Shown: one piece after another, positions 51,415-60,370 of the stretch
Layout: each line of letters starts with the position of its first letter
How positions within the stretch are numbered: position 1 is the stretch's first letter
NCBI RefSeq assembly: GCF_002836355.1
Contig: NZ_PJCA01000001.1
Span: forward strand, 372,001-436,000
Length of the DNA stretch: 64,000 bases
Source of the DNA: Moritella sp. Urea-trap-13
GTDB taxonomy: Bacteria > Pseudomonadota > Gammaproteobacteria > Enterobacterales > Moritellaceae
Direction: 5' to 3'
Translations under genes and position numbers: made by a program
The notes under the pieces: model-generated
Seen by the model: only the letters and a program-made list of their open reading frames with translations
The model's database searches: none
Told to the model about the DNA's origin: nothing

Positions 51415-53298
51415 CTATCCTTGTAGACGTTTGATGTAAAGTGCCAAGTTTTCTGCTGACAAAGGCTTGCTAGCATAAAAACCTTGATAGAAACTACATT
51501 GTTGACCTTGTAAAAATTCGAGTTGCTGACGGCTTTCAACACCTTCAGCGGTGACATTAAAGCCCATGTGTTTAGCCATAGCCAGAACCGCTTCAACAAT
51601 CGCCATATCAGAGACATTATGCGGAATGTTTTGAATAAACGAACGATCAATTTTCAATTCATTTGCCGGTAAGCGTTTTAAGTAACTTAACGATGAGTAA
51701 CCAGCGCCAAAATCATCAATAGCAAAACTGACACCGACATTCTTCAAATCGGTCATTTTACGAATAGCGTCCTCAGCATGCTCAATCACCACAGATTCAG
51801 TGATTTCTAAGTTTAATTGCATCGGATCCATACCCGTTTCATCTAATACCATGAGTATCGAATCAACAAAATTTTGATCATGAAACTGGCGGGTACTGAC
51901 ATTGACCGATAATTGCGGTACATCAACACCTTGCGATTGCCATTCTACAAATTGACGACACGCGGCTTGCAACACCCAAATACCAATATCAATAATCAGG
52001 TCGGTCTCTTCGGCAATGGGAATAAACTCGGCAGGTGAAATCAATTGTTTACCCTCTAAGTGCCAACGCACCAAGGCTTCAACACCAATAATTTCACCGC
52101 TTTGCACGATATGCTGAGGTTGGTAATGTAAAAATAGTTCATTTTTAGCAATCGCACTTTTCAGGCAATTGTAAATATGCAGGCGTTTATCTGCTTTACG
52201 CTGCATGGTGACATCAAAGAACGACACTTTTTTACGGCCATTGGATTTAGCCTGATACATGGCGGTATCGGCTTGTTGTAATAAATCATCGGCTTGCTGA
52301 TCTTTACTTGGAAACAAGGTGACACCAATACTGGCGCCAATATACAAGGCTTGGCCCTTGTATAAATAAGGCTGAGAAATACGCGCTATTAATTGCTCTG
52401 CCAGTAAATTAGCATGTTGCTCAGCATGCATCGGATTTTCCGATAAATCTGGCAATAAAATCACAAATTCATCACCACCAAGGCGGGCAATAAAATCTTC
52501 TGCGCGTGGTATTTCTTTTAAGCGTTCAGCAACCTCAACCAATATGCCATCACCTACAGCATGTCCCAAAGAATCATTAATGGCTTTAAAAAAATCCAGG
52601 TCAATAAATAATAACGCGCCGACCACCTGATTATTTTTGGCTAACTGATATTGTGCTTCAATGGTTTGTGTTAATAAACGGCGATTAGCAAGACCGGTTA
52701 ACGAATCAAAAAACGCTAAACGATGGAACTCGTCTTGCGATTGACTCGCGGTGAGCATAGATAAACCATAGCATAATTCGTTATCCATCAAGCGGAAATT
52801 ACGTTGGATTAGCGCCCCGATAGCAGCACAAAAAGACAAGGTGATGCTGGAGGGGACATCACTCTCGATGACACCATTAAAATTCATCACACCGACACAT
52901 TTATTCTGATTAAATAACGGTATGGCTAAATTAATCGTTTTTAAAAAATCATCTTTTTCAATAACCTGAACGACTTCACTGCGTGAGTGGAGCTGGGATA
53001 ACTCGGTCACATTAAAGGCGTGATTAGGATTAACGTTGGTAAGATATTTTGGCAATAGCGACATAAGGTCGCCAAATGTATCGCTAAACAACTGGATATT
53101 TACATCAACAAGGTTTAATGACCGTTTCGTGGCATTGACGATAGCATCGACAAAAGCAACAAATTCATCACTGCCACACCAATCGATGACCGTTAATTGT
53201 AATAACACATGGTTAAGCCGTGCAGACTTGGCAACAAATTCATCATGTGAGGAAGTGATATTACATTTATCAGGCATATTATAAGATTCAGTAATCAT
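51415..53298 (-). CDS. GAF-like / GGDEF / EAL protein
   Basis: A 627-residue cytoplasmic c-di-GMP enzyme. The first about 190 residues look like a GAF sensor (SRSEVVQVIEKDDFLKTINLAIPLF, then GVMNFNG). The GGDEF domain has an intact GGDEF active site in ARLGGDEFVILLPD. The EAL domain has EALVRW, then NLEITES, AIDDFGAGYSSL and TAEGVE, all expected for an active phosphodiesterase. Either or both activities are possible. No membrane segment. The second in-frame Met (residue 8) is an alternative start; neither has a strong ribosome-binding site. Confidence 0.93.
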   Translation of the reverse strand: MITESYNMPDKCNITSSHDEFVAKSARLNHVLLQLTVIDWCGSDEFVAFVDAIVNATKRSLNLVDVNIQLFSDTFGDLMSLLPKYLTNVNPNHAFNVTELSQLHSRSEVVQVIEKDDFLKTINLAIPLFNQNKCVGVMNFNGVIESDVPSSITLSFCAAIGALIQRNFRLMDNELCYGLSMLTASQSQDEFHRLAFFDSLTGLANRRLLTQTIEAQYQLAKNNQVVGALLFIDLDFFKAINDSLGHAVGDGILVEVAERLKEIPRAEDFIARLGGDEFVILLPDLSENPMHAEQHANLLAEQLIARISQPYLYKGQALYIGASIGVTLFPSKDQQADDLLQQADTAMYQAKSNGRKKVSFFDVTMQRKADKRLHIYNCLKSAIAKNELFLHYQPQHIVQSGEIIGVEALVRWHLEGKQLISPAEFIPIAEETDLIIDIGIWVLQAACRQFVEWQSQGVDVPQLSVNVSTRQFHDQNFVDSILMVLDETGMDPMQLNLEITESVVIEHAEDAIRKMTDLKNVGVSFAIDDFGAGYSSLSYLKRLPANELKIDRSFIQNIPHNVSDMAIVEAVLAMAKHMGFNVTAEGVESRQQLEFLQGQQCSFYQGFYASKPLSAENLALYIKRLQG

Positions 53299-53425
53299 TT
53301 GATTTTATCTACGAAGGTCTATGCATAATGCCTAAGCAGAAGGTATAAAACAACGCATTTAAGATAAACACCTATAAATGATTAGCTGATCACACTTTTT
53401 ATGCATTAAAAAAACTATATTATAA

Positions 53426-53445
53426 AACGTGATATACATCACGTT
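53426..53445 (+). promoter_or_regulatory. Probable CRP site upstream of raiA
   Basis: AACGTGATATACATCACGTT has eight-base perfect arms around four bases and fits the CRP core GTGA-N6-TCAC. It lies about 65-85 bases before the raiA start. CRP control of raiA is known in E. coli. Confidence 0.7.
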
Positions 53446-53509
53446 ATTTTAACCTAAAAGTCGTATTCTGAAGTTGTACCAAATAATGCAATCACCCAAG
53501 GAGATGTCT

Positions 53510-53896
53510 ATGACATTTGAAATAACCAGTAAAGAAATCAAAGTTACGGCTCCTATGCAAGAAAAACTTGCGATGAAATATGCGAAGCTAGAACGCTTCA
53601 ATATTCCAATGATTAATCCGCACGTAACGATCAGTAAAGACAAGAATAATGTTAAAAAGATTGAGGCTAGCATTCATCTTCCTCAAGGCCAACTACTCGC
53701 AGTTTCTGAAGGAGAAGATCTTTACGCTGCAATTACGATTTTAGGCCAAAAGCTAGAGCGTCAATTAAATAAATATAGCGAAAAACACTCAGCGCATAAA
53801 AGCGGTAAAGAGCAGTGTCGCGCAGGTGTAATCAGCGGTGAAGAACTACCTGCTGAAAAGATTTCTGACGACGAGTTAGAACTCCAAGAGTACTAA
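53510..53896 (+). CDS. raiA: Ribosome hibernation / ribosome-associated inhibitor A
   Basis: A 128-residue protein from ATG 53510, which has AAGGAG at 6-nt spacing; upstream in-frame ATGs at 53474 and 53504 do not. It starts MTFEITSKEIKVTAPMQEKL and has the beta-alpha-beta fold sequence of the HPF/YfiA family, with a short acidic tail, as in RaiA rather than the longer HPF form. It binds the 30S A/P sites in stationary phase or cold. It lies directly before pheA, as in enterics. The last four codons including stop are repeated right after the gene. Confidence 0.92.
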   Translation: MTFEITSKEIKVTAPMQEKLAMKYAKLERFNIPMINPHVTISKDKNNVKKIEASIHLPQGQLLAVSEGEDLYAAITILGQKLERQLNKYSEKHSAHKSGKEQCRAGVISGEELPAEKISDDELELQEY

Positions 53897-53910
53897 TCAA
53901 GAGTACTAAG
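53885..53910 (+). repeat. 13-bp duplication over the raiA stop codon
   Basis: CAAGAGTACTAAT (53885-53897), covering the codons Gln-Glu-Tyr-stop, is followed directly by CAAGAGTACTAAG (53898-53910). Twelve of 13 bases are identical. Confidence 0.9.
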
Positions 53911-53946
53911 AATCCTGATTCTCTATTAATTAGAGGAACAACAAAT

Positions 53947-53973
53947 AAGCGCAGCATAGGACTGCGCTTTTTT
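53947..53973 (+). terminator. Rho-independent terminator after raiA
   Basis: An 8-bp GC stem (53947-53954 with 53962-53969) and a T run of seven. It separates raiA from pheA. No Phe-rich leader peptide precedes it, so it is not a pheL-type attenuator. Confidence 0.85.
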
Positions 53974-54033
53974 TATTTCCGCAGTTTGCCCCAGATACCT
54001 TGACTTTGCCTCGCTAGATAAATAAATTAAACC

Positions 54034-54067
54034 ATCAATTAAAAATAAACTATCAATTAAAAATAAA
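54034..54067 (+). repeat. Two identical 16-bp direct repeats before pheA
   Basis: ATCAATTAAAAATAAA occurs at 54034-54049 and 54052-54067, an 18-base period. They fall where the pheA promoter should be. Confidence 0.8.
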
Positions 54068-54128
54068 TGCGCACTATTAAGCATATATATCGAATAACCT
54101 TATAGAGTACGCACAAGGATCTTATTTC

Positions 54129-55295
54129 ATGGCAGACCTGAACGATATTAGAACTCGCATCACCACACTTGATAACAACTTGTTACAGTTACTAGCCGAA
54201 CGCCGAGAATTAGCCATCGAAGTGGCAAAGAGTAAGCAATCGACAAGTAAACCGGTACGCGATCAAGACCGTGAACAACAATTACTAGTGCGTCTAATTA
54301 ATCAAGGTCGTGAACTTGGCCTTGATAGCAACTACATAATGAACATTTACCACACAGTGCTGGAAGACTCAGTGTTGCTACAACAAGCCTTTTTGCAACA
54401 AATTAAAAACCCCAACGCAGCAGTATCCGTTGCGCGAGTGGCGTTCTTAGGCGATAAAGGTTCTTACTCTAACCTGGCTTGTAAGAAATACTTTGCCCGT
54501 CAAGACGACAGCTTAGTCGAATTAGGCTTCCCAACATTCCAACAAATCATCACAGCGGTCGAAAAAGGCCAAGCTGATTACGGTATGCTGCCAATTGAAA
54601 ATACCTCTTCTGGCAGTATCAATGATGTTTACGACTTATTACAACACACCAGTTTGTCGATTGTCGGTGAATTAACTCAACCAATTGAGCACAGTTTAAT
54701 CACCACTTGTGATACTGACTTATCAAAAATTGAAACTATCTACGCGCATCCGCAACCGTTTGCCCAATGTTCATTGTTTTTAAGTGCCCATCCACATATT
54801 AAAATTGAATTTGTCGACAGCTCATCAGCAGCAATGGCGAAAGTAAAAGAATTAGACAGCGATAAAGTCGCCGCTATTGGCAGTATTACGGGTGGCGAAC
54901 TGTATGGTTTGAAACCAATTCATACCGGTCTAGCAAATCAAACTGAAAACTACAGCCGCTTTATTGTGGTGGCACGTAAGCCGGTTGATGTTGCGGTGCA
55001 AATTCCAGCTAAAACGACGTTTACTATGTCGACAGGTCAACAAGCAGGTTGTTTGGTTGAAGCGTTATTAGTATTGCGCGAGCAAGGCGTTAATATGACA
55101 AAATTAGAATCACGCCCTATTCAAGGTAACCCTTGGGAAGAGATGTTCTATATTGATGTCGCGGCTAATTTACAATCAGCAAACATGCAGACGGTGATTA
55201 AACAACTAACGCGTATTACCAACCAGCTTAAAGTATTAGGTTGTTACCCTAGTGAAGATGTTGCGGCAACGGATGTACCTGAAGATTTACTGTAA
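54129..55295 (+). CDS. pheA: Chorismate mutase / prephenate dehydratase (P-protein)
   Basis: A 388-residue bifunctional enzyme making phenylpyruvate. The AroQ chorismate mutase (1-90) has RTRITTLDNNLLQLLAERRELA, Arg and Lys residues typical of the active site. The dehydratase domain (about 105-285) has the ENTSSGSINDVYDLL block and SRFIVVARKP. A C-terminal ACT domain with ESRPIQGNPWEEMFYID binds phenylalanine for feedback control. Same length as E. coli PheA. A terminator follows the convergent pair with tyrA. No attenuation leader was found upstream. Confidence 0.97.
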   Translation: MADLNDIRTRITTLDNNLLQLLAERRELAIEVAKSKQSTSKPVRDQDREQQLLVRLINQGRELGLDSNYIMNIYHTVLEDSVLLQQAFLQQIKNPNAAVSVARVAFLGDKGSYSNLACKKYFARQDDSLVELGFPTFQQIITAVEKGQADYGMLPIENTSSGSINDVYDLLQHTSLSIVGELTQPIEHSLITTCDTDLSKIETIYAHPQPFAQCSLFLSAHPHIKIEFVDSSSAAMAKVKELDSDKVAAIGSITGGELYGLKPIHTGLANQTENYSRFIVVARKPVDVAVQIPAKTTFTMSTGQQAGCLVEALLVLREQGVNMTKLESRPIQGNPWEEMFYIDVAANLQSANMQTVIKQLTRITNQLKVLGCYPSEDVAATDVPEDLL

Positions 55296-55370
55296 TTTAT
55301 TAGGACTAGTTAACGGTTATAATTGACCGTTAACTAGCTATTAGTAAATAGCAGATTAAAACAGACGCAT

Positions 55371-55401
55371 AAAAAAAGAGCATCATTTAGATGCTCTTTT
55401 T
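55371..55401. terminator. Bidirectional terminator between pheA and tyrA
   Basis: An 11-bp stem (55374-55384 with 55390-55400), preceded by A7 and followed by a T run. Confidence 0.9.
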
Positions 55402-55441
55402 ATTTGTCTACAATCCACCTTCATTGGCGGTTAGCGAATGC

Positions 55442-55537
55442 TTAATTCTCAACAGCAACTTTTAACAACAAAGCTTTTAACCCTCAACAGCAACTCTTAA
55501 CTTTCAACACCAAAACTTTTAATTTTCAACACCGAAG
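55442..55537 (-). repeat. Five imperfect 15-22-bp repeats at the 3' end of tyrA
   Basis: On the plus strand, units start with TTAA at 55442, 55462, 55477, 55497 and 55519. The last holds the tyrA stop. On the minus strand the final tyrA codons GGT GTT GAA AAT TAA recur downstream as GGTGTTGAAAGTTAA (14 of 15 identical), then as more distant copies GCTGTTGAGGGTTAA and GCTGTTGAGAATTAA. Confidence 0.85.
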
Positions 55538-56661
55538 AATTGTCGATTATCATTGGCTTGTAGCAACAAGTTACGGCTTTCTTGTAAGAACTGAGTTGAA
55601 TAATCACCAAACCAATCCGATACCGTTTCAAACGAACGAATAAAGCCATCTTTATCCTTACGCTCTAACATGTCAGCGGCTTGCATAAAGCGTTCGGCAT
55701 AACGACGGATCATGGCAATGTTATTATCCGACGCTAAAATAATATCCGCATACAAGGTTGGGTCCTGTGCAAACAGACGCCCGACCATAGCTAATTCTAA
55801 GCGATAAATCGGTGAACTCAGATCCAGTAATTGCTGGATATCTGGATTCTCTTCGGCTAAATGCGCACCATAAACAAACGTCGTAAAGTGACGTAATGCT
55901 TGGATCAGCGTCATCGCTTCATCATGTTGCTTGGCGTCAACGTCATAAATACGCGCGCCCCAGATCTGCATTTGCGCTAGCAACCATTGGTACTGGTCTT
56001 TGCCACGACCATCACAACAAACAATCACTTGCTTGGCCAAATTACCGACATCAGGACCAAACATCGGGTGTAACCCGACCACAGGTCCTTGGTGAGTATT
56101 GAGCATAGCTTGCAGCGGTTTATTCTTAATACTGGTAATGTCGGCCAATACACAATCTTTTGGTAAATTGCCTAACTTAGCAATAATGGTTTCGGTTAGA
56201 TTAATAGGTACAGAGACAACCACCAGCCCAGCATTGGCAAATAACGCATCAGCCTTATCCCAATCGCCCTGCTCGAGAATATCAACCTGATAACCAGACA
56301 GACGGAACATGCGCACAAATAGCATACCCAGTTTACCTCCGCCACCGATCACCACGACACGACCAAGCTCAGGTTTCACGGTTTTGAAACCAGAATCTTT
56401 TTCAGAGGCATACGACTCGCGCATTACACGGCGTAATACATCTTCAATCAAGTCGCCAGGTACACCTTTGCTTTCGGCTTCCTCACGTCTTTTTTCCAAC
56501 ATAGCGGTTTCACGTTCAGGTACATAAATAGGTAAGCCATGCTCACTTTTTATGTCCCCGACTTCTGCCACTAATGCGATGCGTTGTGCGAGTAAGTCAA
56601 CCAGTTGCTGGTCAACATCGTCGATTTTATCTCTTAATTTACCTAACGGATCCAGTTTCAC
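55519..56661 (-). CDS. tyrA: Chorismate mutase / prephenate dehydrogenase (T-protein)
   Basis: A 380-residue bifunctional enzyme making 4-hydroxyphenylpyruvate. The AroQ mutase (1-90) is followed by a NAD-binding dehydrogenase domain with [18 protein letters not shown] and [15 protein letters not shown]. The start is a GTG (56661) with AAGGTG eight bases upstream; an ATG seven bases before it is out of frame. The C-terminal end FFGVEN goes a little beyond the E. coli protein, and its codons are copied downstream in tandem. It lies 85 bases after aroF, probably in one operon under tyrosine control. Confidence 0.97.
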   Translation of the reverse strand: MKLDPLGKLRDKIDDVDQQLVDLLAQRIALVAEVGDIKSEHGLPIYVPERETAMLEKRREEAESKGVPGDLIEDVLRRVMRESYASEKDSGFKTVKPELGRVVVIGGGGKLGMLFVRMFRLSGYQVDILEQGDWDKADALFANAGLVVVSVPINLTETIIAKLGNLPKDCVLADITSIKNKPLQAMLNTHQGPVVGLHPMFGPDVGNLAKQVIVCCDGRGKDQYQWLLAQMQIWGARIYDVDAKQHDEAMTLIQALRHFTTFVYGAHLAEENPDIQQLLDLSSPIYRLELAMVGRLFAQDPTLYADIILASDNNIAMIRRYAERFMQAADMLERKDKDGFIRSFETVSDWFGDYSTQFLQESRNLLLQANDNRQFFGVEN

Positions 56662-56689
56662 TGACCATTCACCTTATAACGTACTTCAT

Positions 56690-56752
56690 CTATCGACCTA
56701 AGCACTGTGTATTACAACCTAAGACCTATATTTTACAACCTAAGGCCTATGC
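56690..56752 (-). repeat. Three 21-bp tandem repeats starting at the aroF stop
   Basis: Read on the minus strand, 21-base units run TAGGCCTTAGGTTG..., TAGGTCTTAGGTTG... and CAGTGCTTAGGTCG.... The first TAG is the aroF stop (56749-56747); the second TAG is in frame 21 bases later; the third copy has drifted to CAG. They fill most of the aroF-tyrA gap. Confidence 0.85.
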
Positions 56753-57826
56753 TCTTTTAGTTAAACAGTTGCTTAATTCAATCGCGGTTTCACGTAATAA
56801 TTTATCCGTCGTCGCCCAATCAATACACGCATCAGTCACTGATACGCCATAGGCCATATCCGCAATCGGTTGTTCTGACGATTGATTACCACCATTAAGA
56901 TGACTTTCAATCATCACGCCGATAATAGAAGTATTACCTTCTTGGAGCTGATGGATCACATTTTTAGCAACAAGCGGCTGTAGTTCATGGTTTTTATTAG
57001 AGTTAGCGTGGCTACAATCAACCATCAAGCTTGGACGTAAGCCCGCTTTAATCATGTCTTGCTCTGCTAATGCCACTGCCACTGAATCGTAGTTAGGTTG
57101 CTTACCACCACGTAAAATAACGTGACCGTCTGGATTACCTTGGGTTTGCAGTAATGCCACCTGACCTTCTTGGTTAATACCCATGAAGCGATGTGAATGC
57201 GACGCAGATTTCATCGCATTGATTGCGGTTGATAAGCTGCCATCTGTACCGTTTTTAAAGCCAACAGGCATAGAAAGACCTGAGGCCATTTCACGGTGCG
57301 TTTGTGATTCAGTGGTACGCGCGCCAATCGCCGACCAAGCAAATAACTCGGCAAGATATTGTGGGCTAATTGGATCAAGTGCTTCCGTTGCTGTTGGGAT
57401 TTCCATCTCAGCAAGAGTAATTAATAATTTACGTGCATTGATTAAACCCGTTTCAACATCAAATGAACCATCCATATGCGGGTCATTAATTGCGCCTTTC
57501 CAGCCAACTGTCGTACGTGGTTTTTCAAAATACACACGCATAACAATATATAGCTGGTCGCTTAACTCGTCATGCAGGGCTTTTAATTTGTGGGCATATT
57601 CTAACGCCGCTTTTTCATCATGAATTGAGCAAGGACCACACACCACTAACAAACGCTTATCACGACCAGCGATAATATTAGCAATCGTTTCACGTGCAGA
57701 GTGTATATAGCCAAGTGCATGATCTGAAATAGGTAGTTTTGATTTTAATTCGGCTGGGGTCATCAATACTTGTTCAGAACAAATATGTACATTATTTAAG
57801 GTATCTTTTTCCATTGCGTTGCTCAT
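56747..57826 (-). CDS. aroF: 3-deoxy-7-phosphoheptulonate synthase, class I
   Basis: A 359-residue class I DAHP synthase, the entry step of the shikimate pathway (PEP plus erythrose 4-phosphate). Blocks LLVVCGPCSIHD, MRVYFEKPRTTVGWKG, GARTTESQTHREMASGLSMPVGFKNGTDGS and VDCSHANSNK carry the metal and substrate residues. Its place just upstream of tyrA suggests the tyrosine-sensitive AroF type; sequence alone does not separate AroF from AroG or AroH by eye. AGGA lies before the ATG. I found no clear TyrR box. Confidence 0.93.
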   Translation of the reverse strand: MSNAMEKDTLNNVHICSEQVLMTPAELKSKLPISDHALGYIHSARETIANIIAGRDKRLLVVCGPCSIHDEKAALEYAHKLKALHDELSDQLYIVMRVYFEKPRTTVGWKGAINDPHMDGSFDVETGLINARKLLITLAEMEIPTATEALDPISPQYLAELFAWSAIGARTTESQTHREMASGLSMPVGFKNGTDGSLSTAINAMKSASHSHRFMGINQEGQVALLQTQGNPDGHVILRGGKQPNYDSVAVALAEQDMIKAGLRPSLMVDCSHANSNKNHELQPLVAKNVIHQLQEGNTSIIGVMIESHLNGGNQSSEQPIADMAYGVSVTDACIDWATTDKLLRETAIELSNCLTKRA

Positions 57827-58020
57827 ATATCCTATTTATTTTATATAAACAACATACCGCAGCAGAATGTGATTGCAAGCACTATTTTATCAACAAAGTT
57901 TGTCCCAAAAACGTGATGAAAGCCTACATACTTTCAAGTGAAAGCTATGATAAGATACTCCTCAGCAATTACCGTTATTTCGCTAATACTAAGATTCCCA
58001 AAAAGTCTGGTTTTATGGTA

Positions 58021-58049
58021 TTGACATTATACTCAATATTTATGATAGT
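58021..58049 (+). promoter_or_regulatory. Probable promoter of transaldolase
   Basis: Perfect -35 TTGACA (58021-58026), 17-base spacer and GATAGT (58044-58049) as -10. The leader would be about 42 bases. Confidence 0.5.
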
Positions 58050-58097
58050 GACGGTAGCCCTTACCCCGAACAATACTATAATTGTGGACATAAAATA

Positions 58098-59045
58098 ATG
58101 AGTAATCAGTTAGAACAGCTAAGTAAATTAACCACTATTGTTGCAGATACAGGCGATGTGGATGCAATTAAATTATACCAGCCTCAAGATGCGACGACGA
58201 ATCCATCACTTATCCTAAAGGCAGCTGCATTACCGACTTACCAACCACTAGTAGCACAAGCAATTGCCTATGCTAAAGAAAATGCAACGCCAGAAACACA
58301 AGTTGCACTTGCATGTGACAAGCTAGCTGTATTAATTGGTAAAGAGATCTTAACGACTATTCCTGGTCGCATCTCTACAGAAGTTGACGCTCGTCTTTCT
58401 TACAACACTGAAGCAAGTGTTAAACAAGCGTTACTACTAATCGAACTATATAAAGAAGTGGGTATTGAGAAAGAAAACATTCTGATCAAACTGGCTTCTA
58501 CTTGGGAAGGTATCCGCGCTGCAGAACAGCTTGAAGCGATGGGCATCAACTGTAACCTAACGTTACTATTCTCTTTCGCTCAAGCGCAAGCATGTGCAGA
58601 AGCAGGCGTATTCCTAATCTCACCTTTCGTTGGCCGCATCATGGATTGGCACAAAGCGAAAACGGGCGAAACATATGAAGGCGCTAACGATCCAGGCGTT
58701 ATCTCGGTAAGCACGATCTACAACTACTACAAAGCATCGGGTTATAACACAGTTGTTATGGGCGCAAGCTTCCGTAACACAGGTGAAATCCTAGCACTTG
58801 CTGGTTGTGACCGCCTAACAATTGCACCACAGCTATTAGAAGAACTACAAAACTCTTCAGAGCCTGTTGTACAAGCGTTATTCTCAGAAGCAGTGGCAGT
58901 TGCACCAAAAGCGAAACTAACTGAAGCTACATTCCGTTGGGATCACAGCCAAGATCCAATGGCTGTTGAAAAACTAGCTGAAGGTATCCGTAACTTCGCT
59001 ATCGATCAAAACAAACTAGAAACGATGATTGCTGACTTATTCTAA
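58098..59045 (+). CDS. tal: Transaldolase
   Basis: A 315-residue class I aldolase-fold enzyme of the pentose phosphate pathway. Residues [22 protein letters not shown] at the start, the Schiff-base lysine in [12 protein letters not shown], and [10 protein letters not shown] later all fit TalA/TalB. It supplies erythrose 4-phosphate, which the neighbouring AroF uses. It is strongly codon-biased (many CTA Leu and GCA Ala), in line with high expression. A repeat array begins at its stop codon. Confidence 0.96.
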   Translation: MSNQLEQLSKLTTIVADTGDVDAIKLYQPQDATTNPSLILKAAALPTYQPLVAQAIAYAKENATPETQVALACDKLAVLIGKEILTTIPGRISTEVDARLSYNTEASVKQALLLIELYKEVGIEKENILIKLASTWEGIRAAEQLEAMGINCNLTLLFSFAQAQACAEAGVFLISPFVGRIMDWHKAKTGETYEGANDPGVISVSTIYNYYKASGYNTVVMGASFRNTGEILALAGCDRLTIAPQLLEELQNSSEPVVQALFSEAVAVAPKAKLTEATFRWDHSQDPMAVEKLAEGIRNFAIDQNKLETMIADLF

Positions 59046-59110
59046 TTCGAATAAGACTAATTTTGTTCTTATTTGAATCAGACTAATTTTTTTCTTATTT
59101 GAATAAATAG
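59040..59110 (+). repeat. 26-bp tandem repeats starting at the tal stop region
   Basis: Units start at 59040, 59066 and 59092 with TTCT(A/T)ATT(C/T)GAAT. The first covers the last tal codon and stop (TTC TAA); the third is partial. Period exactly 26. Confidence 0.85.
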
Positions 59111-59123
59111 TACCGTCGTTAAC

Positions 59124-59160
59124 AAAAATGGCCAACGTATCGCTACGTTGGCCATTTTTT
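59124..59160. terminator. Strong bidirectional terminator
   Basis: A 16-bp perfect stem (59124-59139 with 59144-59159), TCGC loop, A run on the left and T run on the right, between tal and the convergent RluA-type gene. Confidence 0.93.
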
Positions 59161-59169
59161 TATGCATTA

Positions 59170-59233
59170 TTTAACCAAGCTAATAATTCATCAAACTACT
59201 GTTTAATCAAGCTAATAGTTAATCAAACAAGTG
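59170..59233 (-). repeat. Two adjacent 32-bp repeats after the RluA-type gene
   Basis: TTTAACCAAGCTAATAATTC... (59170-59201) and TTTAATCAAGCTAATAGTTA... (59202-59233) agree at most positions. They lie 22 bases beyond the stop of the minus-strand RluA-type gene. Confidence 0.85.
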
Positions 59234-59255
59234 TACTGTAGCTTGGCTATAGCAA

Positions 59256-59936
59256 TTATACTTTTGGCCAAGCCAAAGTCTCAGGCTGTGCATAAGCAAC
59301 TAATGCTTCTTTACATGCAGCAGTCTCAAACTCTTTACCGTTTAATTCATCAGCCACAAAGCTAAAGTCTTCGCCATCTAACGTAAACTGTAAGCAATAC
59401 GCGTGTAAGTAAGCACGATCGTATTTCCAAGCATCAGCACTTTGATATAGCGGATCACCACAGATAGGGCTACCTAGGCTGTTTAACGCTACGCGTAACT
59501 GGTGTGTCTTACCTGTTAATGGTTTTAATACCACTAAACGCTTGCCATCACCGATGCTCTGAGTGAAAAACTGCGTAACAGCTGGGTTAGTTAGCGTTTT
59601 AGTTAAACGCCACATGCTGCGACGTGAACGTTCCATATCGCCTTTTACTAAACCTTGTTTTTTCTTTGGCTTGCTATCGATAACACCCAAGTAATATTTT
59701 TGGATCTCGTGCAATTCAAATAACTTCGCTAATTTAGCAGCCGCTTCCGATGATTTAGCTAACAACAACAATCCCGATGTTACTTTGTCTAAACGGTGTA
59801 CTGGAAAAACTAATCTGCCAATATCCTTTCTGACAATAGAACAAATACCATCAACGCCGTCTTCATCATGAAAACCAATACCCGCTGCCTTGTTGATAAC
59901 CAAGAAATCATTATTTTGAAATAGAATGCTATACAT
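59256..59936 (-). CDS. RluA-family pseudouridine synthase
   Basis: A 226-residue RNA pseudouridine synthase with the catalytic aspartate in VHRLDKVTSGLLLLAK. Further family motifs are QKYYLGVI and LKPLTGKTHQLRVALNSLGSPICGDPLY. There is no S4 domain, so it is a short form. The RNA target (tRNA or rRNA site) cannot be told. The start MYSILFQNNDFLVINKAAG is typical. A single gene, convergent with tal. Confidence 0.9.
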   Translation of the reverse strand: MYSILFQNNDFLVINKAAGIGFHDEDGVDGICSIVRKDIGRLVFPVHRLDKVTSGLLLLAKSSEAAAKLAKLFELHEIQKYYLGVIDSKPKKKQGLVKGDMERSRRSMWRLTKTLTNPAVTQFFTQSIGDGKRLVVLKPLTGKTHQLRVALNSLGSPICGDPLYQSADAWKYDRAYLHAYCLQFTLDGEDFSFVADELNGKEFETAACKEALVAYAQPETLAWPKV

Positions 59937-60067
59937 TTAAAAAACCGATGCTGAAAATGAGGCCGAAGTGTACCCTAAATAAGCGACAAAATCATATACC
60001 CAAGTCAATAATAACGCTAGGATGAGTAATCTTACGTTAGAATAAGTTATAAAAAGAGGACCTTGAC

Positions 60068-60370
60068 GTGTCAGAGATAAAAGCTGAAATTGATATTTAC
60101 TATTGCAGGCAGTGTAACTGGATGTTGCGCTCGACCTGGCTAATGCAAGAACTCCTACATACCTTCGCTGAAGATATCAGTAAAATCAGTCTGCACCCAG
60201 ACACAGGTGGTCGCTTTGAGATCCATTGTAACCAACAACTGATTTGGGAACGTAAACAAGACGGCGGTTTTCCTGAAGCCAAAGTATTAAAACAACGCGT
60301 CCGTGACATCATCGCCCCAGCACGTGACCTTGGCCACTGCGACCGCACGGTATCACCTGATGCCAGCTAA
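60068..60370 (+). CDS. SelT/SelW/SelH (Rdx) family protein, cysteine form
   Basis: A 100-residue thioredoxin-like protein. The redox motif CRQC (residues about 13-16, in YYCRQCNWMLRS) replaces the CxxU of selenoproteins. GRFEIHCNQQLIWERKQDGGFPEAKVLKQRVRD is the usual Rdx ending. Probably a small redox protein; no partner is known. It starts with GTG 60068, with AAGAGGA about seven bases upstream. It overlaps the peptidase gene that follows. Confidence 0.88.
   Translation: MSEIKAEIDIYYCRQCNWMLRSTWLMQELLHTFAEDISKISLHPDTGGRFEIHCNQQLIWERKQDGGFPEAKVLKQRVRDIIAPARDLGHCDRTVSPDAS

Noticed and set aside
53897-54128. A pheL-like attenuator before pheA
   Set aside because: The terminator is present but no Phe-rich leader peptide or alternative stem was found; it fits better as the end of raiA.
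57739-58098. A 119-codon plus-strand frame between aroF and tal
   Set aside because: It overlaps the 5' end of aroF in antisense, has no ribosome-binding site, and covers the tal promoter. The composition is not protein-like.
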